NCBI GenBank assembly: GCA_027490955.1
Contig: JAIXXB010000004.1
Location: 124,001-188,000, forward strand
Length of the DNA stretch: 64,000 nt
Direction: 5' to 3'
Source of the DNA: Rhodobacter sp.
Lineage (GTDB): Bacteria > Pseudomonadota > Alphaproteobacteria > Rhodobacterales > Rhodobacteraceae
The notes under the pieces are model-generated. The model was not told the origin of the DNA. It saw only the letters and a program-made list of their open reading frames with translations, and made no database searches. Below are positions 6,918 to 16,851 of this stretch, in pieces; position 1 is the first letter of the stretch; each line of letters opens with the position of its first letter. Both the position numbers and the translations under genes were made by a program.

Positions 6918-9870
6918 CCCCCTAAAATCTGCGCCCTCTGACCGCATCTTCGCCCTGCCCCCCGGCTGCGATTTTCCAAATCTGGTTGTGGCAGGGTTGC
7001 AAGCACGCATGGCCAGCGCCCCCCCCGAGGCGATGGCGCGCGTAACAGTTTACCTGAACACAAACCGCATGCAGGCCCGCGTTGCACAGATTTTCACCAG
7101 CCAAGGCGCGCAGTTTCTGCCACGCTTGCGGCTGATCACTCAGGTCGATCAAGACCCGCGCATAGATCGCCAGACCGCCACCTCGCCACTGCGCCGCCAG
7201 CTTGAAATTTCGACATTGATTGCCGCTTTGTTGCAGGCGCAGCCCGATCTTGCCCCGCGGTCAGCGCGGTTTGACCTTGCCATCAGCCTCACGCGCCTAT
7301 TGGATGAAATGCAAAGCGAGGGGGTTTCCCCGCAGGCCATTTCTGCGCTGGAAGTGGGCGACTATTCGGCCCATTGGGCGCGCACACAGGATTTTTTGCG
7401 CATTGTTGCCCCGCTGTTTGCCTCTGGTGATGGGCCAGAGGCGCGGCGGCGCAGTGCCATTGCGGCCTTGGCCGCCCTATGGCAGGCGCATCCGCCGCAA
7501 GACCCCGTGATCATTGCAGGCACAACGGGTTCACGCAAATCTACCGCAGAATTGATGCAGGCCATTACCGCCCTGCCCCAAGGTGCGATCATCTTGCCCG
7601 GGTATGATTTTGATCTGCCCGAAGCTGTGTGGCAGCACATGGACGACGCGATGACCAGCGAAGATCATCCGCAATTCCGCTTTCGCCATCTGATGGATCA
7701 AATCGGCTTTGCGCCCAGCGATGTCAAACCTTGGGTGGATACGCCCGCGCCTGCGCCGATGCGCAACGCTTTGGTATCGCTCGCGCTGCGCCCTGCCCCC
7801 GTGACGGACCAATGGTTGCGCGATGGCCCCATGTTGCCCGATTTGGTGCAGGCCACGGCAGGGCTGACACTGCTGCAAGCGCCCTCGCCACGGGCGGAAG
7901 CATTGGCGATTGCGCTGATCTTGCGCAAAGCGGCTGAAGATGGGGTCAAAGCCGCGCTGATCACGCCAGATCGTGGCCTGTCGCGGCAGGTAACGGCGGC
8001 ACTGGATCGTTGGGCATTGGTTCCAGACGATTCGGGCGGGCGGCCCTTGGCCCTGTCTGCGGTTGGGCGGTTTTTGCGGCAAATGGCTGCCCTGCGCTGC
8101 GAGGCGCTGACCATCGACCGCCTGATTGATCTGCTGAAACACCCGCTGACAGCCTCGGTGGAGGGGCGGGGTAAACATCTGCTTTTGACGCGGGAATTGG
8201 AATTGCATTTGCGCCGCAATGGCCCTGCCTTTCCAGACTTGGCAATGTTGCGCAAATGGGCGGCCGAGCGCGCGATTGCAGGGGCAACTGAATGGGCAGA
8301 TTTGCTGGCACCACTGTTTTCTGCCCGCTGCGATAACACACCGCAGCCCTTGGCGGGCCACATTGCCGCACATATCGCGCTGGCGGAAGCCATCGCAGGT
8401 GGCCCAACTTCGGCACTTTGGGCCGAGGCGGCGGGCGCTGCCGCCCGCGCTTTGGTCGACGAATTGACCGCCGAGGCTGACGCAGGCGGCGAGATGACCG
8501 CACAGGATTATCGCCAACTGTTCGACACGCTGATCCAGTCGCGCCAATTGCGCGAGCCGCAGATCGCCCACCCAAGTATTCTGATTTGGGGCACGATCGA
8601 GGCGCGGGTGCAAGGATGTGATTTGGTCGTCTTGGGCGGGCTGAATGATGCGATTTGGCCCAAGCCACCCGAACCTGACCCATGGCTGAACCGCAAAATG
8701 CGCAAAGACGCGGGGCTTTTGCTGCCAGATCGTCAAATCGGCCTTGCCGCCCATGATTTTCAACAGGCCATTGGCGCGCCGCAGGTTGTTCTGAGCCGCG
8801 CAACGCGCAACGCGGAAAGCGAAACAATCCCGTCGCGCTGGCTGAACCGTTTGATCAACCTGATGCAAGGCTTGCCGCAGAAAAATGGGCCTCAGGCGCT
8901 GGAGATTATGCGCCAGCGCGGGGCAGATTGGCTGGCGATGTCGCGCGCGCTAGATCAGCCCAGCGCCGCGATGCTGGCCGATCCCGCGCTGCAGCCCAGC
9001 CCCCGCCCAGCGCCGCTGCCGCCACTTGCCGCGCGGCCCCGCGAATTGCCAGTCACCGCGATGGAGCAATTGATTATCAATCCCTACCACGTTTACGCGC
9101 GCTATATCCTTGGCCTAAGGCCTTTGGCCCCGCTGCGCGCGCAGGCCGATGCCCGCGACCGCGGGATGGTGGTGCACAAGATATTGGAAACATTTGTCAA
9201 AACCCGCCCCGCGTCAGAGGGGCGCGATGCCGCCCGCGCGCGGTTGCAAGAAATCGCAGCGCAGGTATTTGCCCAAGAAATCCCCTTTCCAGCCATCCGC
9301 GCGCTGTGGCTGGCCAAGTTGATGCATGTGGCCGATTTCTTTTTGGATCAGGATAAAAAACACGAAGGCGTCACGCTGGCCGTGGAAAAGAAAGGCCGCT
9401 TTACCTTGCCCAATTTGGATTTCACCCTTACGGGCACGCCCGATAGGATTGATCGTTTGCCAGATAACCGGCTGCATTTGATTGACTACAAAACAGGCGC
9501 GCCCCCGTCAAAGGATGAACAGGCCCAGCATCGCAAGCAATTGCTATTTGCTGCTGTGATGGCCGAAAATGGGGGCTTCGCCGCATTGGGCCATCCAAAG
9601 GTTGCCAAAATCAGCTATATCTCGCTTGCGCGGGGGACAAAGGCCGTTGAAATCGATTTGGACGACGATGATCTGGCTGCCGAGGCGCAGATTTTGCAGG
9701 ATTTGGTTGCGGCCTATCTGCGCCCCAACACGGCCTATACAGCACGGCGGGCCGATTTTCGGGCAGGGATTGATGGCGATTACGATCATCTGATGCGCTA
9801 TGGCGAATGGCAGACCAGCGATTTTGCGGTGACAATCTCCGTGGGGCAGGAGGGCGCAGATGACCAATGA
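6910..9870 (+). CDS. addB: AddB, nuclease/helicase-like subunit of the AddAB double-strand break repair enzyme (alphaproteobacterial type)
   Basis: 986 residues from the GTG at 6910, which has AGAGAGG seven bases upstream; an in-frame TTG at 6892 lacks such a site. The N-terminal part resembles a degenerate UvrD-type helicase with no obvious Walker A. The C-terminal RecB-type nuclease reads GMVVHKILETF, GTPDRIDR and LIDYKTG, with the catalytic Asp and Lys in DYK. The nuclease domain contains no cysteine, so the iron-sulphur staple of Bacillus-type AddB is absent. With AddA it resects DNA ends for RecA. It overlaps murU by 8 bases and addA by 11. Confidence 0.95.
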   Translation: MFDPLKSAPSDRIFALPPGCDFPNLVVAGLQARMASAPPEAMARVTVYLNTNRMQARVAQIFTSQGAQFLPRLRLITQVDQDPRIDRQTATSPLRRQLEISTLIAALLQAQPDLAPRSARFDLAISLTRLLDEMQSEGVSPQAISALEVGDYSAHWARTQDFLRIVAPLFASGDGPEARRRSAIAALAALWQAHPPQDPVIIAGTTGSRKSTAELMQAITALPQGAIILPGYDFDLPEAVWQHMDDAMTSEDHPQFRFRHLMDQIGFAPSDVKPWVDTPAPAPMRNALVSLALRPAPVTDQWLRDGPMLPDLVQATAGLTLLQAPSPRAEALAIALILRKAAEDGVKAALITPDRGLSRQVTAALDRWALVPDDSGGRPLALSAVGRFLRQMAALRCEALTIDRLIDLLKHPLTASVEGRGKHLLLTRELELHLRRNGPAFPDLAMLRKWAAERAIAGATEWADLLAPLFSARCDNTPQPLAGHIAAHIALAEAIAGGPTSALWAEAAGAAARALVDELTAEADAGGEMTAQDYRQLFDTLIQSRQLREPQIAHPSILIWGTIEARVQGCDLVVLGGLNDAIWPKPPEPDPWLNRKMRKDAGLLLPDRQIGLAAHDFQQAIGAPQVVLSRATRNAESETIPSRWLNRLINLMQGLPQKNGPQALEIMRQRGADWLAMSRALDQPSAAMLADPALQPSPRPAPLPPLAARPRELPVTAMEQLIINPYHVYARYILGLRPLAPLRAQADARDRGMVVHKILETFVKTRPASEGRDAARARLQEIAAQVFAQEIPFPAIRALWLAKLMHVADFFLDQDKKHEGVTLAVEKKGRFTLPNLDFTLTGTPDRIDRLPDNRLHLIDYKTGAPPSKDEQAQHRKQLLFAAVMAENGGFAALGHPKVAKISYISLARGTKAVEIDLDDDDLAAEAQILQDLVAAYLRPNTAYTARRADFRAGIDGDYDHLMRYGEWQTSDFAVTISVGQEGADDQ

Positions 9871-12800
9871 CGCCACCCTCGCCCAGCACCGCGCCGCCAA
9901 CCCCGCCACCAGCACATGGCTGTCGGCCAATGCAGGGTCTGGCAAAACCAAGGTGTTGATCGACCGCGTGGCAAGACTGCTTTTGTCGGGCGTCTCACCC
10001 CAGCATATCTTGTGCCTGACCTATACCAAAGCCGCCGCGACCGAGATGCAGAACCGCCTATTTGAACGCTTGGGCGCATGGGCGATGATGCCCGAACCTG
10101 CCTTGCGCGCAGCGCTGGCAGATTTGGGCCATAGCGATGGCCAACCATTGGCTGCGACCGATTTGGCCCATGCCCGCCAGTTATTCGCCCGCGCTATTGA
10201 AAGCCCGGGCGGCCTGCGCATTCAGACGATCCACAGTTTTTGCGCCACGCTGCTGCGCCGCTTTCCGCTTGAGGCGGGGGTATCGCCCGCCTTTACCGAA
10301 ATGGATGACCGCGCCGCGCGGATTTTGCGCGAAGATATCATCGAAGAAATGGCGCAAAGCCTTGCCCCCGATGCGGTGCGCGAGGTGGCGCGCTATCATT
10401 CGGGCAGTGATTTTCACGGGCTGATGGCCGCAATCGCGGGCGAGGCTGATGGTTTTGCGCGGCCGCTGACCTTGGCACAGGCCAAGCAGATGTTCGGCCT
10501 GTCTGGCACTGAAACCGAAGCAGGTCTGGTTGACCACGTGCTGATGGGCGAAGGCGCTGCGGTCGTGGCGGGGATTTTGCCCTATCTCAAAGCGGGGTCG
10601 AAAACCGATGTGAAAGCCGCCGAGAAATTGGGCGAAGTGGATTTTGCGCGGCAAACCATGTCTGTTTTGCTGGGGTTAGAGAGTGTTTTTCTTTATGGCG
10701 ACAGCGCCGCGCGGCCCTTTGGTGCCAAAACGGATAGGTTTCCAACCATAGCCACGCGCGCAGCATTTCCCCAAAATCTCAGCGCGCAATTAGATGCGCT
10801 GATGCGCCGCGTCGAAGCCGCCCGCCCCCAGCGCATTGCCCTGTCAGCCGCGCAGAAAACCGCGGCCCTACACGCCTTTGCGGGGCAATTCTTGCCGCTG
10901 TATGCCCGCGCCAAGGCCGCGCGCGGGCTGTTGGATTTTGACGATTTGATCAGCCGTGCGATCCATCTGCTAACCGATCATTCGGTGGCCGCATGGGTTT
11001 TGTTCCGCCTTGATGGCGGCATTGATCACATTCTGGTGGATGAAGCCCAAGACACCAGCCCACGGCAATGGCAGGTGATTGAATTGCTTGCGGCCGAATT
11101 CACCTCGGGCGCTGGGGCGCAAACGCGGCCGCGCACGCTGTTCGTTGTGGGCGATAAAAAGCAATCCATCTATTCCTTTCAAGGGGCAGACACAGCGGTT
11201 TTTGACGAAAAGCAGCAGCATTTTAAGCAGAAGTTTGCGGCGGCCAGCCTGCCCTTTGCCCCTGCCGAATTGCAGCATTCGTTCCGCTCCTCCCCTGCCA
11301 TTTTGCAGGTGGTCGATAACATCTTCAGCACCCGCTACCCTGCGGCGATGGGGCCGATTGTGCAGCATTTGGCCCATCATAGCGATATGGCAGGTCGCGT
11401 GGATTTATGGCCCGTGATGGAAGAGGTTGAAAAGCCAGACCCAATCATTCCCACCGATACCACCCCCCGCGTGGCCAGCGCCTCGGCGCAGTGGCAGCTT
11501 GCGCAAAAGGTGGCCGAGGCGATCCGCGCCATTTTGTCCAAAGGCACCTTGATTCCGACCAAATCAGGCATTCGCGGCGCACGCGCGGGCGATGTTTTGG
11601 TGCTGGTGCAGCGGCGCAGCGCGATTTTCCATCATATCATCCGCGCCTGCAAAAAGCTGGATCTGCCGATTGCAGGGGCAGATCGGCTGCGCCTTGGCGG
11701 GGAAATGGCCGTGCGGGATTTAACCGCTTTGCTGGCGTTTTTGGCCACGCCCGAGGATGATCTATCGCTGGCGGCGGCGCTGCGCTCGCCCCTTTTGGGC
11801 CTGTCAGAGGCGCAATTGTTTGATTTGGCCGCAGGGCCGCGCGGATATCTATGGGAAAAGCTGCGCGGCAGCAACCACGCCCAGATTCTGGAAATTCTGA
11901 CAGATTTGCGCGATCAGTCAGATTATCTGCGCCCCTATGATCTGCTGGAACGTCTCTTGACCCGCCATGATGGCCGCCGCCGCCTGATTGCGCGATTGGG
12001 GCCCGAGGCAGAGGAAGGCATTGACGAACTTCTTTCGCAGGCACTGGCGTTTGAAGTGGGGCAGATTCCGTCGCTGACAGGGTTTTTGTTATGGCTTGAA
12101 GGCGATGATGTAACGGTCAAGCGGCAGATGGATACGGCGGGCGAGCAGATACGGGTGATGACCGTGCATGGCGCCAAGGGGCTAGAAGCGCCGATTGTGA
12201 TTTTGCCCGATTGCGCCGATCGTCACCCACGCGAAAGAGGCGAAATTGTGCGCCTAGATGGCGGGCTTGCATGGCGCACCAACGCCGATGATAGCCCCGA
12301 CCAAATTGCAAATGCCACCGCGCGCAGCGCGCAGGCCAGCGAGGACGAACGTTTGCGCCTGCTCTATGTGGCCCTGACGCGGGCGCAATCGTGGCTGATT
12401 GTTGCGGCAGCGGGCAAGGTTAGCAAACCCGAAACTTGGCACAATTTGGTCAGGCAGGGGATGGAGGCCGCAGGAAGCATGCCCATTTCAGGCGGGGTTC
12501 TGCGGCACGAATTTGGCCAATGGCCCCTGATTGGCCCTGCAGAGCAGCCTGCGCCCGTAACTCGCGCCATTTTGCCAGATTGGGCGCAAAGCAAAGTCGC
12601 CCCTTTACCGCGCGCGGCTTTGCCATTTGCGCCATCGCGCCTTTCGGGGGCAAAAACCGTGGCGGGCGATGCGCAGGGCGATCCCGACGCTTTGGATTAT
12701 GGCAGCGCCGTGCATTTGATGTTGGAACATCTGCCCCAATCACCGCCAACGGATAGGCCCAGCATTGCCGCGCGGCTATCGCCACTGACCGCCGCCTTTG

Positions 12801-13162
12801 ACGAGGCGCTGATGGTTTTGAATACGCCAGATTTGGCCGAAATCTTTGGCAATGGCCTGCCCGAAGTGACCCTGACCGCCCCCTTGGACAAGGGCCAGAT
12901 GTTGGGGGTGATTGACCGCCTGATTGTCACCAAAACCCACGTCTTAGCGGTGGATTTCAAAACAAATCGCGTGGTTCCTTCTAGCCCAGACGAGGTGCCG
13001 AAGGGGCTTTTGGCACAAATGGGGGCATATCTGGGGGCTTTGCAGCAAATTTACCCCAGCCATAGCATTGATATCGCTTTGCTTTGGACGAAAACGGCAT
13101 CGCTTATGCTGCTGGATCACGCAAAATTGCAGCAGGCCTTGGCCGAAGCCTCGGTGTCTTGA
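9860..13162 (+). CDS. addA: AddA, helicase-nuclease subunit of AddAB
   Basis: 1100 residues. UvrD/Rep-family helicase motifs are in order: Walker A SANAGSGKT (22-30), motif Ia LCLTYTKAAATEM, motif II VDEAQDTS, motif III VGDKKQSIYSFQGAD, motif V VMTVHGAKGLEAPIV and motif VI LYVALTRA. The C-terminal nuclease contains VLAVDFKTNR. Together with AddB it unwinds and degrades broken ends until a recombination hotspot is met. The ATG lies inside the end of addB, so translation is probably coupled. trxA follows after 53 bases and may have its own promoter. Confidence 0.97.
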   Translation: MTNDATLAQHRAANPATSTWLSANAGSGKTKVLIDRVARLLLSGVSPQHILCLTYTKAAATEMQNRLFERLGAWAMMPEPALRAALADLGHSDGQPLAATDLAHARQLFARAIESPGGLRIQTIHSFCATLLRRFPLEAGVSPAFTEMDDRAARILREDIIEEMAQSLAPDAVREVARYHSGSDFHGLMAAIAGEADGFARPLTLAQAKQMFGLSGTETEAGLVDHVLMGEGAAVVAGILPYLKAGSKTDVKAAEKLGEVDFARQTMSVLLGLESVFLYGDSAARPFGAKTDRFPTIATRAAFPQNLSAQLDALMRRVEAARPQRIALSAAQKTAALHAFAGQFLPLYARAKAARGLLDFDDLISRAIHLLTDHSVAAWVLFRLDGGIDHILVDEAQDTSPRQWQVIELLAAEFTSGAGAQTRPRTLFVVGDKKQSIYSFQGADTAVFDEKQQHFKQKFAAASLPFAPAELQHSFRSSPAILQVVDNIFSTRYPAAMGPIVQHLAHHSDMAGRVDLWPVMEEVEKPDPIIPTDTTPRVASASAQWQLAQKVAEAIRAILSKGTLIPTKSGIRGARAGDVLVLVQRRSAIFHHIIRACKKLDLPIAGADRLRLGGEMAVRDLTALLAFLATPEDDLSLAAALRSPLLGLSEAQLFDLAAGPRGYLWEKLRGSNHAQILEILTDLRDQSDYLRPYDLLERLLTRHDGRRRLIARLGPEAEEGIDELLSQALAFEVGQIPSLTGFLLWLEGDDVTVKRQMDTAGEQIRVMTVHGAKGLEAPIVILPDCADRHPRERGEIVRLDGGLAWRTNADDSPDQIANATARSAQASEDERLRLLYVALTRAQSWLIVAAAGKVSKPETWHNLVRQGMEAAGSMPISGGVLRHEFGQWPLIGPAEQPAPVTRAILPDWAQSKVAPLPRAALPFAPSRLSGAKTVAGDAQGDPDALDYGSAVHLMLEHLPQSPPTDRPSIAARLSPLTAAFDEALMVLNTPDLAEIFGNGLPEVTLTAPLDKGQMLGVIDRLIVTKTHVLAVDFKTNRVVPSSPDEVPKGLLAQMGAYLGALQQIYPSHSIDIALLWTKTASLMLLDHAKLQQALAEASVS

Positions 13163-13215
13163 CCATTCCATACAACGTGCTTAGCTAGGTGCTCTGATCA
13201 GTTAGGAGTCCCGCT

Positions 13216-13542
13216 ATGGGTGCCAATACCGTTGCCGTCACCGATGCCAGTTTTGATGCCGAAGTGCGCCAATCCTCCATCCCCGTTGTGGTGGATTTTT
13301 GGGCCGAGTGGTGCGGCCCATGCCGCATGATCGGCCCCGCTTTGGAAGAATTGGCAGGCCAATACGCTGGCCGTGTGAAAATTGTCAAAGTGAATGTCGA
13401 TGAAAATCCCGACAGCCCTGCAGCACTGGGCGTGCGTGGAATTCCCGCGCTGTTCTTGTTCAAGGATGGGCAGGTTGTGTCGAACAAAGTTGGTGCAGCG
13501 CCCAAGGCCGCGCTGGAAACTTGGATCACATCTGCGCTGTGA
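13216..13542 (+). CDS. trxA: Thioredoxin
   Basis: A 108-residue thioredoxin with the active site WCGPC (Cys33, Cys36), the buried Asp27 in VVVDFWAEW and the cis-proline in RGIPALFLF. It is a cytoplasmic dithiol reductant for ribonucleotide reductase, methionine sulphoxide reductase and others. A TAGGAG ribosome-binding site precedes the ATG. Location after addA is the usual alphaproteobacterial arrangement. An intrinsic terminator follows 19 bases after the stop and closes the divL-to-trxA run. Confidence 0.97.
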   Translation: MGANTVAVTDASFDAEVRQSSIPVVVDFWAEWCGPCRMIGPALEELAGQYAGRVKIVKVNVDENPDSPAALGVRGIPALFLFKDGQVVSNKVGAAPKAALETWITSAL

Positions 13543-13560
13543 TTGCCGCATCATCCGATC

Positions 13561-13589
13561 AAAGGCGCGCAGCATTGCGCGCCTTTTTT
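13561..13589 (+). terminator. Rho-independent terminator after trxA
   Basis: A perfect 10-bp stem, AAAGGCGCGC (13561-13570) with GCGCGCCTTT (13577-13586), has a 6-base loop and ends in a run of T. It closes the divL/tsaE/amgK/murU/addBA/trxA block. Confidence 0.9.
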
Positions 13590-13659
13590 GCGTTTTAGAT
13601 CAGGCTTTCCAATAGGGCGGCAAAGCCCTAGCCTTTGTGCTGTTAGACATGGACCCGTT

Positions 13660-14475
13660 ATGAAAAAGCCCCGCCCCCACGCCTTTCGCGATTCTGCGCA
13701 AGATATCTCCAGCACGCGCAACATTCCCGATACGCCCCAAACCCGCGCGCACAGCTATCGGCTGGCCTTTGCCGACCAAGAATTTCTAACCCGCGAAGAA
13801 TTGCGCCCCGTGCGGCTGCAATTGGAACTGCTGAAACCAGAGATGATCTTGGACGAGTTGGGCATAAAATCCACCATCGTCTTGTTTGGCGGCGCGCGTA
13901 TTCCTGCCACGGCGGCAGGTGCAAAAACGCCAGAAATGGCGGCGCTTGTGCCGTTTTACGATGAGGCGCGGCGCTTTTCCCATGCAATGACATTGCGCTG
14001 CATTGAAAATGGCGGCTCGCATGGCGTGATTTGCACCGGCGGCGGGCCAGGGGTGATGGAGGCGGGCAATCGCGGTGCAGCCGAGGCGGGTGGCATGTCG
14101 CTGGGGCTGAACATTGTTTTGCCCCACGAGCAGGCCCCCAACCCATATGTCACACCCGAGCTTTCGTTTAACTTTCACTATTTCGCCATTCGCAAAATGC
14201 ATTTTCTGATGCGCGCGCAAGCGATCTGCATTTTTCCCGGTGGTTTTGGCACGCTGGATGAAATGTTCGAAGGGCTGACGCTGATCCAAACAGGTCGGAT
14301 GCGGCGGGTTCCCTTTATTTTGTTTGGCCGCGCATGGTGGCAGCGTATTGTCAATTGGCCGGCACTGGCCGATGCTGGGGTGATTGCGCAGGCCGATTTG
14401 GATTTGTTCGTTATGGTCGACACCGCCCAAGAGGCTATTGCAGCCATTGATGCTTGGCCCTCACACAAAGGATAA
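13660..14475 (+). CDS. LOG family protein (TIGR00730-type nucleotide phosphoribohydrolase)
   Basis: 271 residues with the two hallmark motifs of the Lonely Guy/lysine-decarboxylase-like fold: GGGPGVMEAGNRGA and PGGFGTLDEMFE. Such enzymes hydrolyse nucleoside 5'-monophosphates (cytokinin riboside monophosphate in plants) to base plus ribose 5-phosphate; in free-living bacteria the physiological substrate is often unknown. The ATG at 13660 was chosen because any upstream in-frame start would run through the trxA terminator. There is no strong ribosome-binding site. The next gene starts 3 bases after the stop, so the two form a pair. Confidence 0.87.
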   Translation: MKKPRPHAFRDSAQDISSTRNIPDTPQTRAHSYRLAFADQEFLTREELRPVRLQLELLKPEMILDELGIKSTIVLFGGARIPATAAGAKTPEMAALVPFYDEARRFSHAMTLRCIENGGSHGVICTGGGPGVMEAGNRGAAEAGGMSLGLNIVLPHEQAPNPYVTPELSFNFHYFAIRKMHFLMRAQAICIFPGGFGTLDEMFEGLTLIQTGRMRRVPFILFGRAWWQRIVNWPALADAGVIAQADLDLFVMVDTAQEAIAAIDAWPSHKG

Positions 14476-14478
14476 ACC

Positions 14479-15711
14479 ATGACCAAACCCACCATCTTTA
14501 GCCCAATTCTGCTGGCGGGCTGTGTGATCTTGATGGTGAGTTTCGCCATTCGCGCCAGTTTTGGCATGTTTCAAATCCCGATTGCGGCCGAGTTTGGCTG
14601 GATGCGCGCGGATTTTTCACTGGCGATTGCGGTGCAAAACTTGGCTTGGGGCATTGGGCAGCCCATTTTTGGGGCCTTTGCCGAACGCTTTGGTGACCGC
14701 CGCGCCATTGTTTTGGGTGCGCTGCTATATGCGGGTGGGCTGATGCTGTCTTCGCTGGCGGTCACGCCTGGTCAGCATCAACTGCTAGAGATTTTGGTAG
14801 GCTTTGGTATTGCAGGCACAGGTTTTGGGGTGATTTTGGCCATTGTTGGCCGTGCGGCTGCCCCCGAATCCCGCAGTTTGGCGCTGGGAATTGCCACGGC
14901 GGCAGGATCGGCGGGGCAAGTATTTGGCGCGCCCTTGGCCGAGGTTTTGCTGCGCATTTACCCGTGGCAAGGGGTGTTTGTGATTTTTGCAGGCATGATC
15001 TTGGCCACGCTATTTGCCTTGCCGTTTTTGCGCAGCCCCAAAATGGCCAGCCGCACCGAACTGGAAGAAAGCCTTGGCACGGTGCTGGTTCGCGCGTTCA
15101 AAGACCCCAGCTATAGCATGATTTTTCTTGGGTTCTTTTCCTGCGGCTATCAGTTGGCCTTTATCACCGCGCATTTTCCTGCCTTTGTCACCGAACGTTG
15201 CGGGCCGATTGATCCGTCTTCGCTGTTGGCAGGGATCGGCATTACCACCACATCGGCATTGGGCGCAGTGGCCATCAGCGTGATCGGGCTGGCCAATATT
15301 GGCGGCAGTATTATGGCGGGATATTTGGGCAAATATTACCCCAAGAAATATCTGCTGGCGGGAATCTATTTGGCCCGCACCATTACTGCCGCGGCTTTTA
15401 TCCTTGCGCCAATGACGCCTGCCACAGTGCTGATCTTTAGCCTGATCATGGGCGCGCTATGGCTGGCCACGGTGCCGCTGACATCAGGGTTGATCGCGCA
15501 TATCTACGGGCTGCGCTATATGGGAACGCTGTATGGGCTGGTGTTTTTCTCGCACCAGATGGGCAGTTTCATGGGCGTTTGGCTGGGTGGGCGGATGTAT
15601 GATTTGACAGGTGGTTACACGCTGGTCTGGTGGATTGGCGTGGGGGTCGGCGCTTTCTCGGCGCTGATCCATTTGCCGATCCGCGAACAGCGCAGCCCCA
15701 TTGTTGCCTGA
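14479..15711 (+). CDS. Major facilitator superfamily transporter (OFA/monocarboxylate-type)
   Basis: 410 residues with about twelve hydrophobic helices. The MFS motif A between helices 2 and 3 reads GAFAERFGDRRAIVLG, and an equivalent short loop (AGYLGKYYPKKYLLAG) lies in the second half. N-terminal features (ASFGMFQIPIAAEFGW) resemble the oxalate:formate antiporter/monocarboxylate branch. Substrate is unknown. It follows the LOG gene with only 3 bases between and is probably co-expressed. Confidence 0.85.
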   Translation: MTKPTIFSPILLAGCVILMVSFAIRASFGMFQIPIAAEFGWMRADFSLAIAVQNLAWGIGQPIFGAFAERFGDRRAIVLGALLYAGGLMLSSLAVTPGQHQLLEILVGFGIAGTGFGVILAIVGRAAAPESRSLALGIATAAGSAGQVFGAPLAEVLLRIYPWQGVFVIFAGMILATLFALPFLRSPKMASRTELEESLGTVLVRAFKDPSYSMIFLGFFSCGYQLAFITAHFPAFVTERCGPIDPSSLLAGIGITTTSALGAVAISVIGLANIGGSIMAGYLGKYYPKKYLLAGIYLARTITAAAFILAPMTPATVLIFSLIMGALWLATVPLTSGLIAHIYGLRYMGTLYGLVFFSHQMGSFMGVWLGGRMYDLTGGYTLVWWIGVGVGAFSALIHLPIREQRSPIVA

Positions 15712-15772
15712 ATGCCGCATCTTTGCGCAAACCACTTTCCCCCAGCGCGTGCATAGGCTAAAGCGCAGCGTT

Positions 15773-15785
15773 CCTGACGGTCAGG
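15773..15785. promoter_or_regulatory. Short perfect inverted repeat upstream of asd
   Basis: CCTGAC-G-GTCAGG lies 20 bases before the asd start codon, between the MFS gene and asd. Its size fits a small operator or a leader hairpin just ahead of the AAAGGAG ribosome-binding site. No regulator can be assigned. Confidence 0.3.
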
Positions 15786-15805
15786 ACAGATAAAGGAGAA
15801 CCCCG

Positions 15806-16828
15806 ATGGGCTATAAGGTCGTCGTCGCGGGTGCCACGGGTAACGTGGGCCGCGAAATGCTGAATATCCTCGCCGAGCGCGAGTTTCCCGTGGATGAGAT
15901 TGCGGCTTTGGCCAGCCGAAAATCCTTGGGCACTGAAATCAGCTTTGGGGATAAGACCGTCAAGACAAAGGATTTGGATACCTTTGATTTTGCAGGCTGG
16001 GATATTGCCCTGTTCGCCGTAGGGTCAGAGGCGACAAAAACCTATGCGCCAAAAGCGGCGGCGGCGGGCTGTATCGTGATTGATAACTCGTCTTTGTATC
16101 GTTACGACCCCGCCGTGCCACTGATTGTGCCCGAAGTGAACGCAGATGCGATCATGGGTTATAAAAACAAAAACATCATTGCGAACCCAAACTGTTCTAC
16201 CGCGCAAATGGTTGTGGCCCTAAAGCCATTGCACGACCGCGCACGGATCAAGCGGGTGGTTGTCTCTACCTACCAATCGGTGTCTGGCGCGGGCAAAGAA
16301 GGTATTGATGAGCTGTGGGATCAGACCAAAGCCATCTATAACCCGACCGACAACGTGCCGCCGAAAAAGTTTTCCAAGCAAATCGCGTTCAACGTGATTC
16401 CGCATATTGATGTGTTTTTGGATGATGGTTCCACCAAAGAAGAATGGAAGATGGTCGCCGAAACCAAGAAAATCCTTGATCCTGCGATCAAGGTAACTGC
16501 CACCTGCGTGCGCGTGCCCGTGTTTGTGGGCCATTCGGAATCGATCAATATCGAGTTTGAAGATTTCCTAGACGAGCATGAGGCCCGCGATATTCTGCGC
16601 GAAGCACCTGGCATCATGGTGATCGATAAGCGCGAGGCAGGCGGTTACATTACCCCTATTGAATGTGTGGGCGATTATGCCACCTATATCAGCCGCATTC
16701 GCCAAGACAGCACAGTCGATAATGGCATCAGCCTGTGGTGCGTGTCCGATAACCTGCGCAAGGGCGCTGCTTTGAACGCTGTACAGATTGCGGAACTTTT
16801 GGGCAACCGCGTGTTGAAAAAGGGATAA
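15806..16828 (+). CDS. asd: Aspartate-semialdehyde dehydrogenase
   Basis: 340 residues. It has the NADP-binding start VVVAGATGNVGREML, the catalytic Cys130 in ANPNCSTAQ and the downstream catalytic region around VFVGHSESINIEF. The enzyme makes aspartate semialdehyde from aspartyl phosphate, the branch point to lysine/diaminopimelate, threonine and methionine. An AAAGGAG sits 8 bases before the ATG. It is a single-gene unit: an inverted repeat lies upstream and an intrinsic terminator follows 23 bases after the stop. Confidence 0.97.
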   Translation: MGYKVVVAGATGNVGREMLNILAEREFPVDEIAALASRKSLGTEISFGDKTVKTKDLDTFDFAGWDIALFAVGSEATKTYAPKAAAAGCIVIDNSSLYRYDPAVPLIVPEVNADAIMGYKNKNIIANPNCSTAQMVVALKPLHDRARIKRVVVSTYQSVSGAGKEGIDELWDQTKAIYNPTDNVPPKKFSKQIAFNVIPHIDVFLDDGSTKEEWKMVAETKKILDPAIKVTATCVRVPVFVGHSESINIEFEDFLDEHEARDILREAPGIMVIDKREAGGYITPIECVGDYATYISRIRQDSTVDNGISLWCVSDNLRKGAALNAVQIAELLGNRVLKKG

Positions 16829-16851
16829 GCGCTGCAAGCTTGACGCAACGG

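Noticed and set aside
7531-8868. Long minus-strand open frame opposite addB (and similar long antisense frames at 17761-18891, 35257-36555, 48150-49112 and 53929-55050)
   Set aside because: All lie wholly opposite clear genes, have no recognisable domain and arise from codon bias; none has its own start signals.
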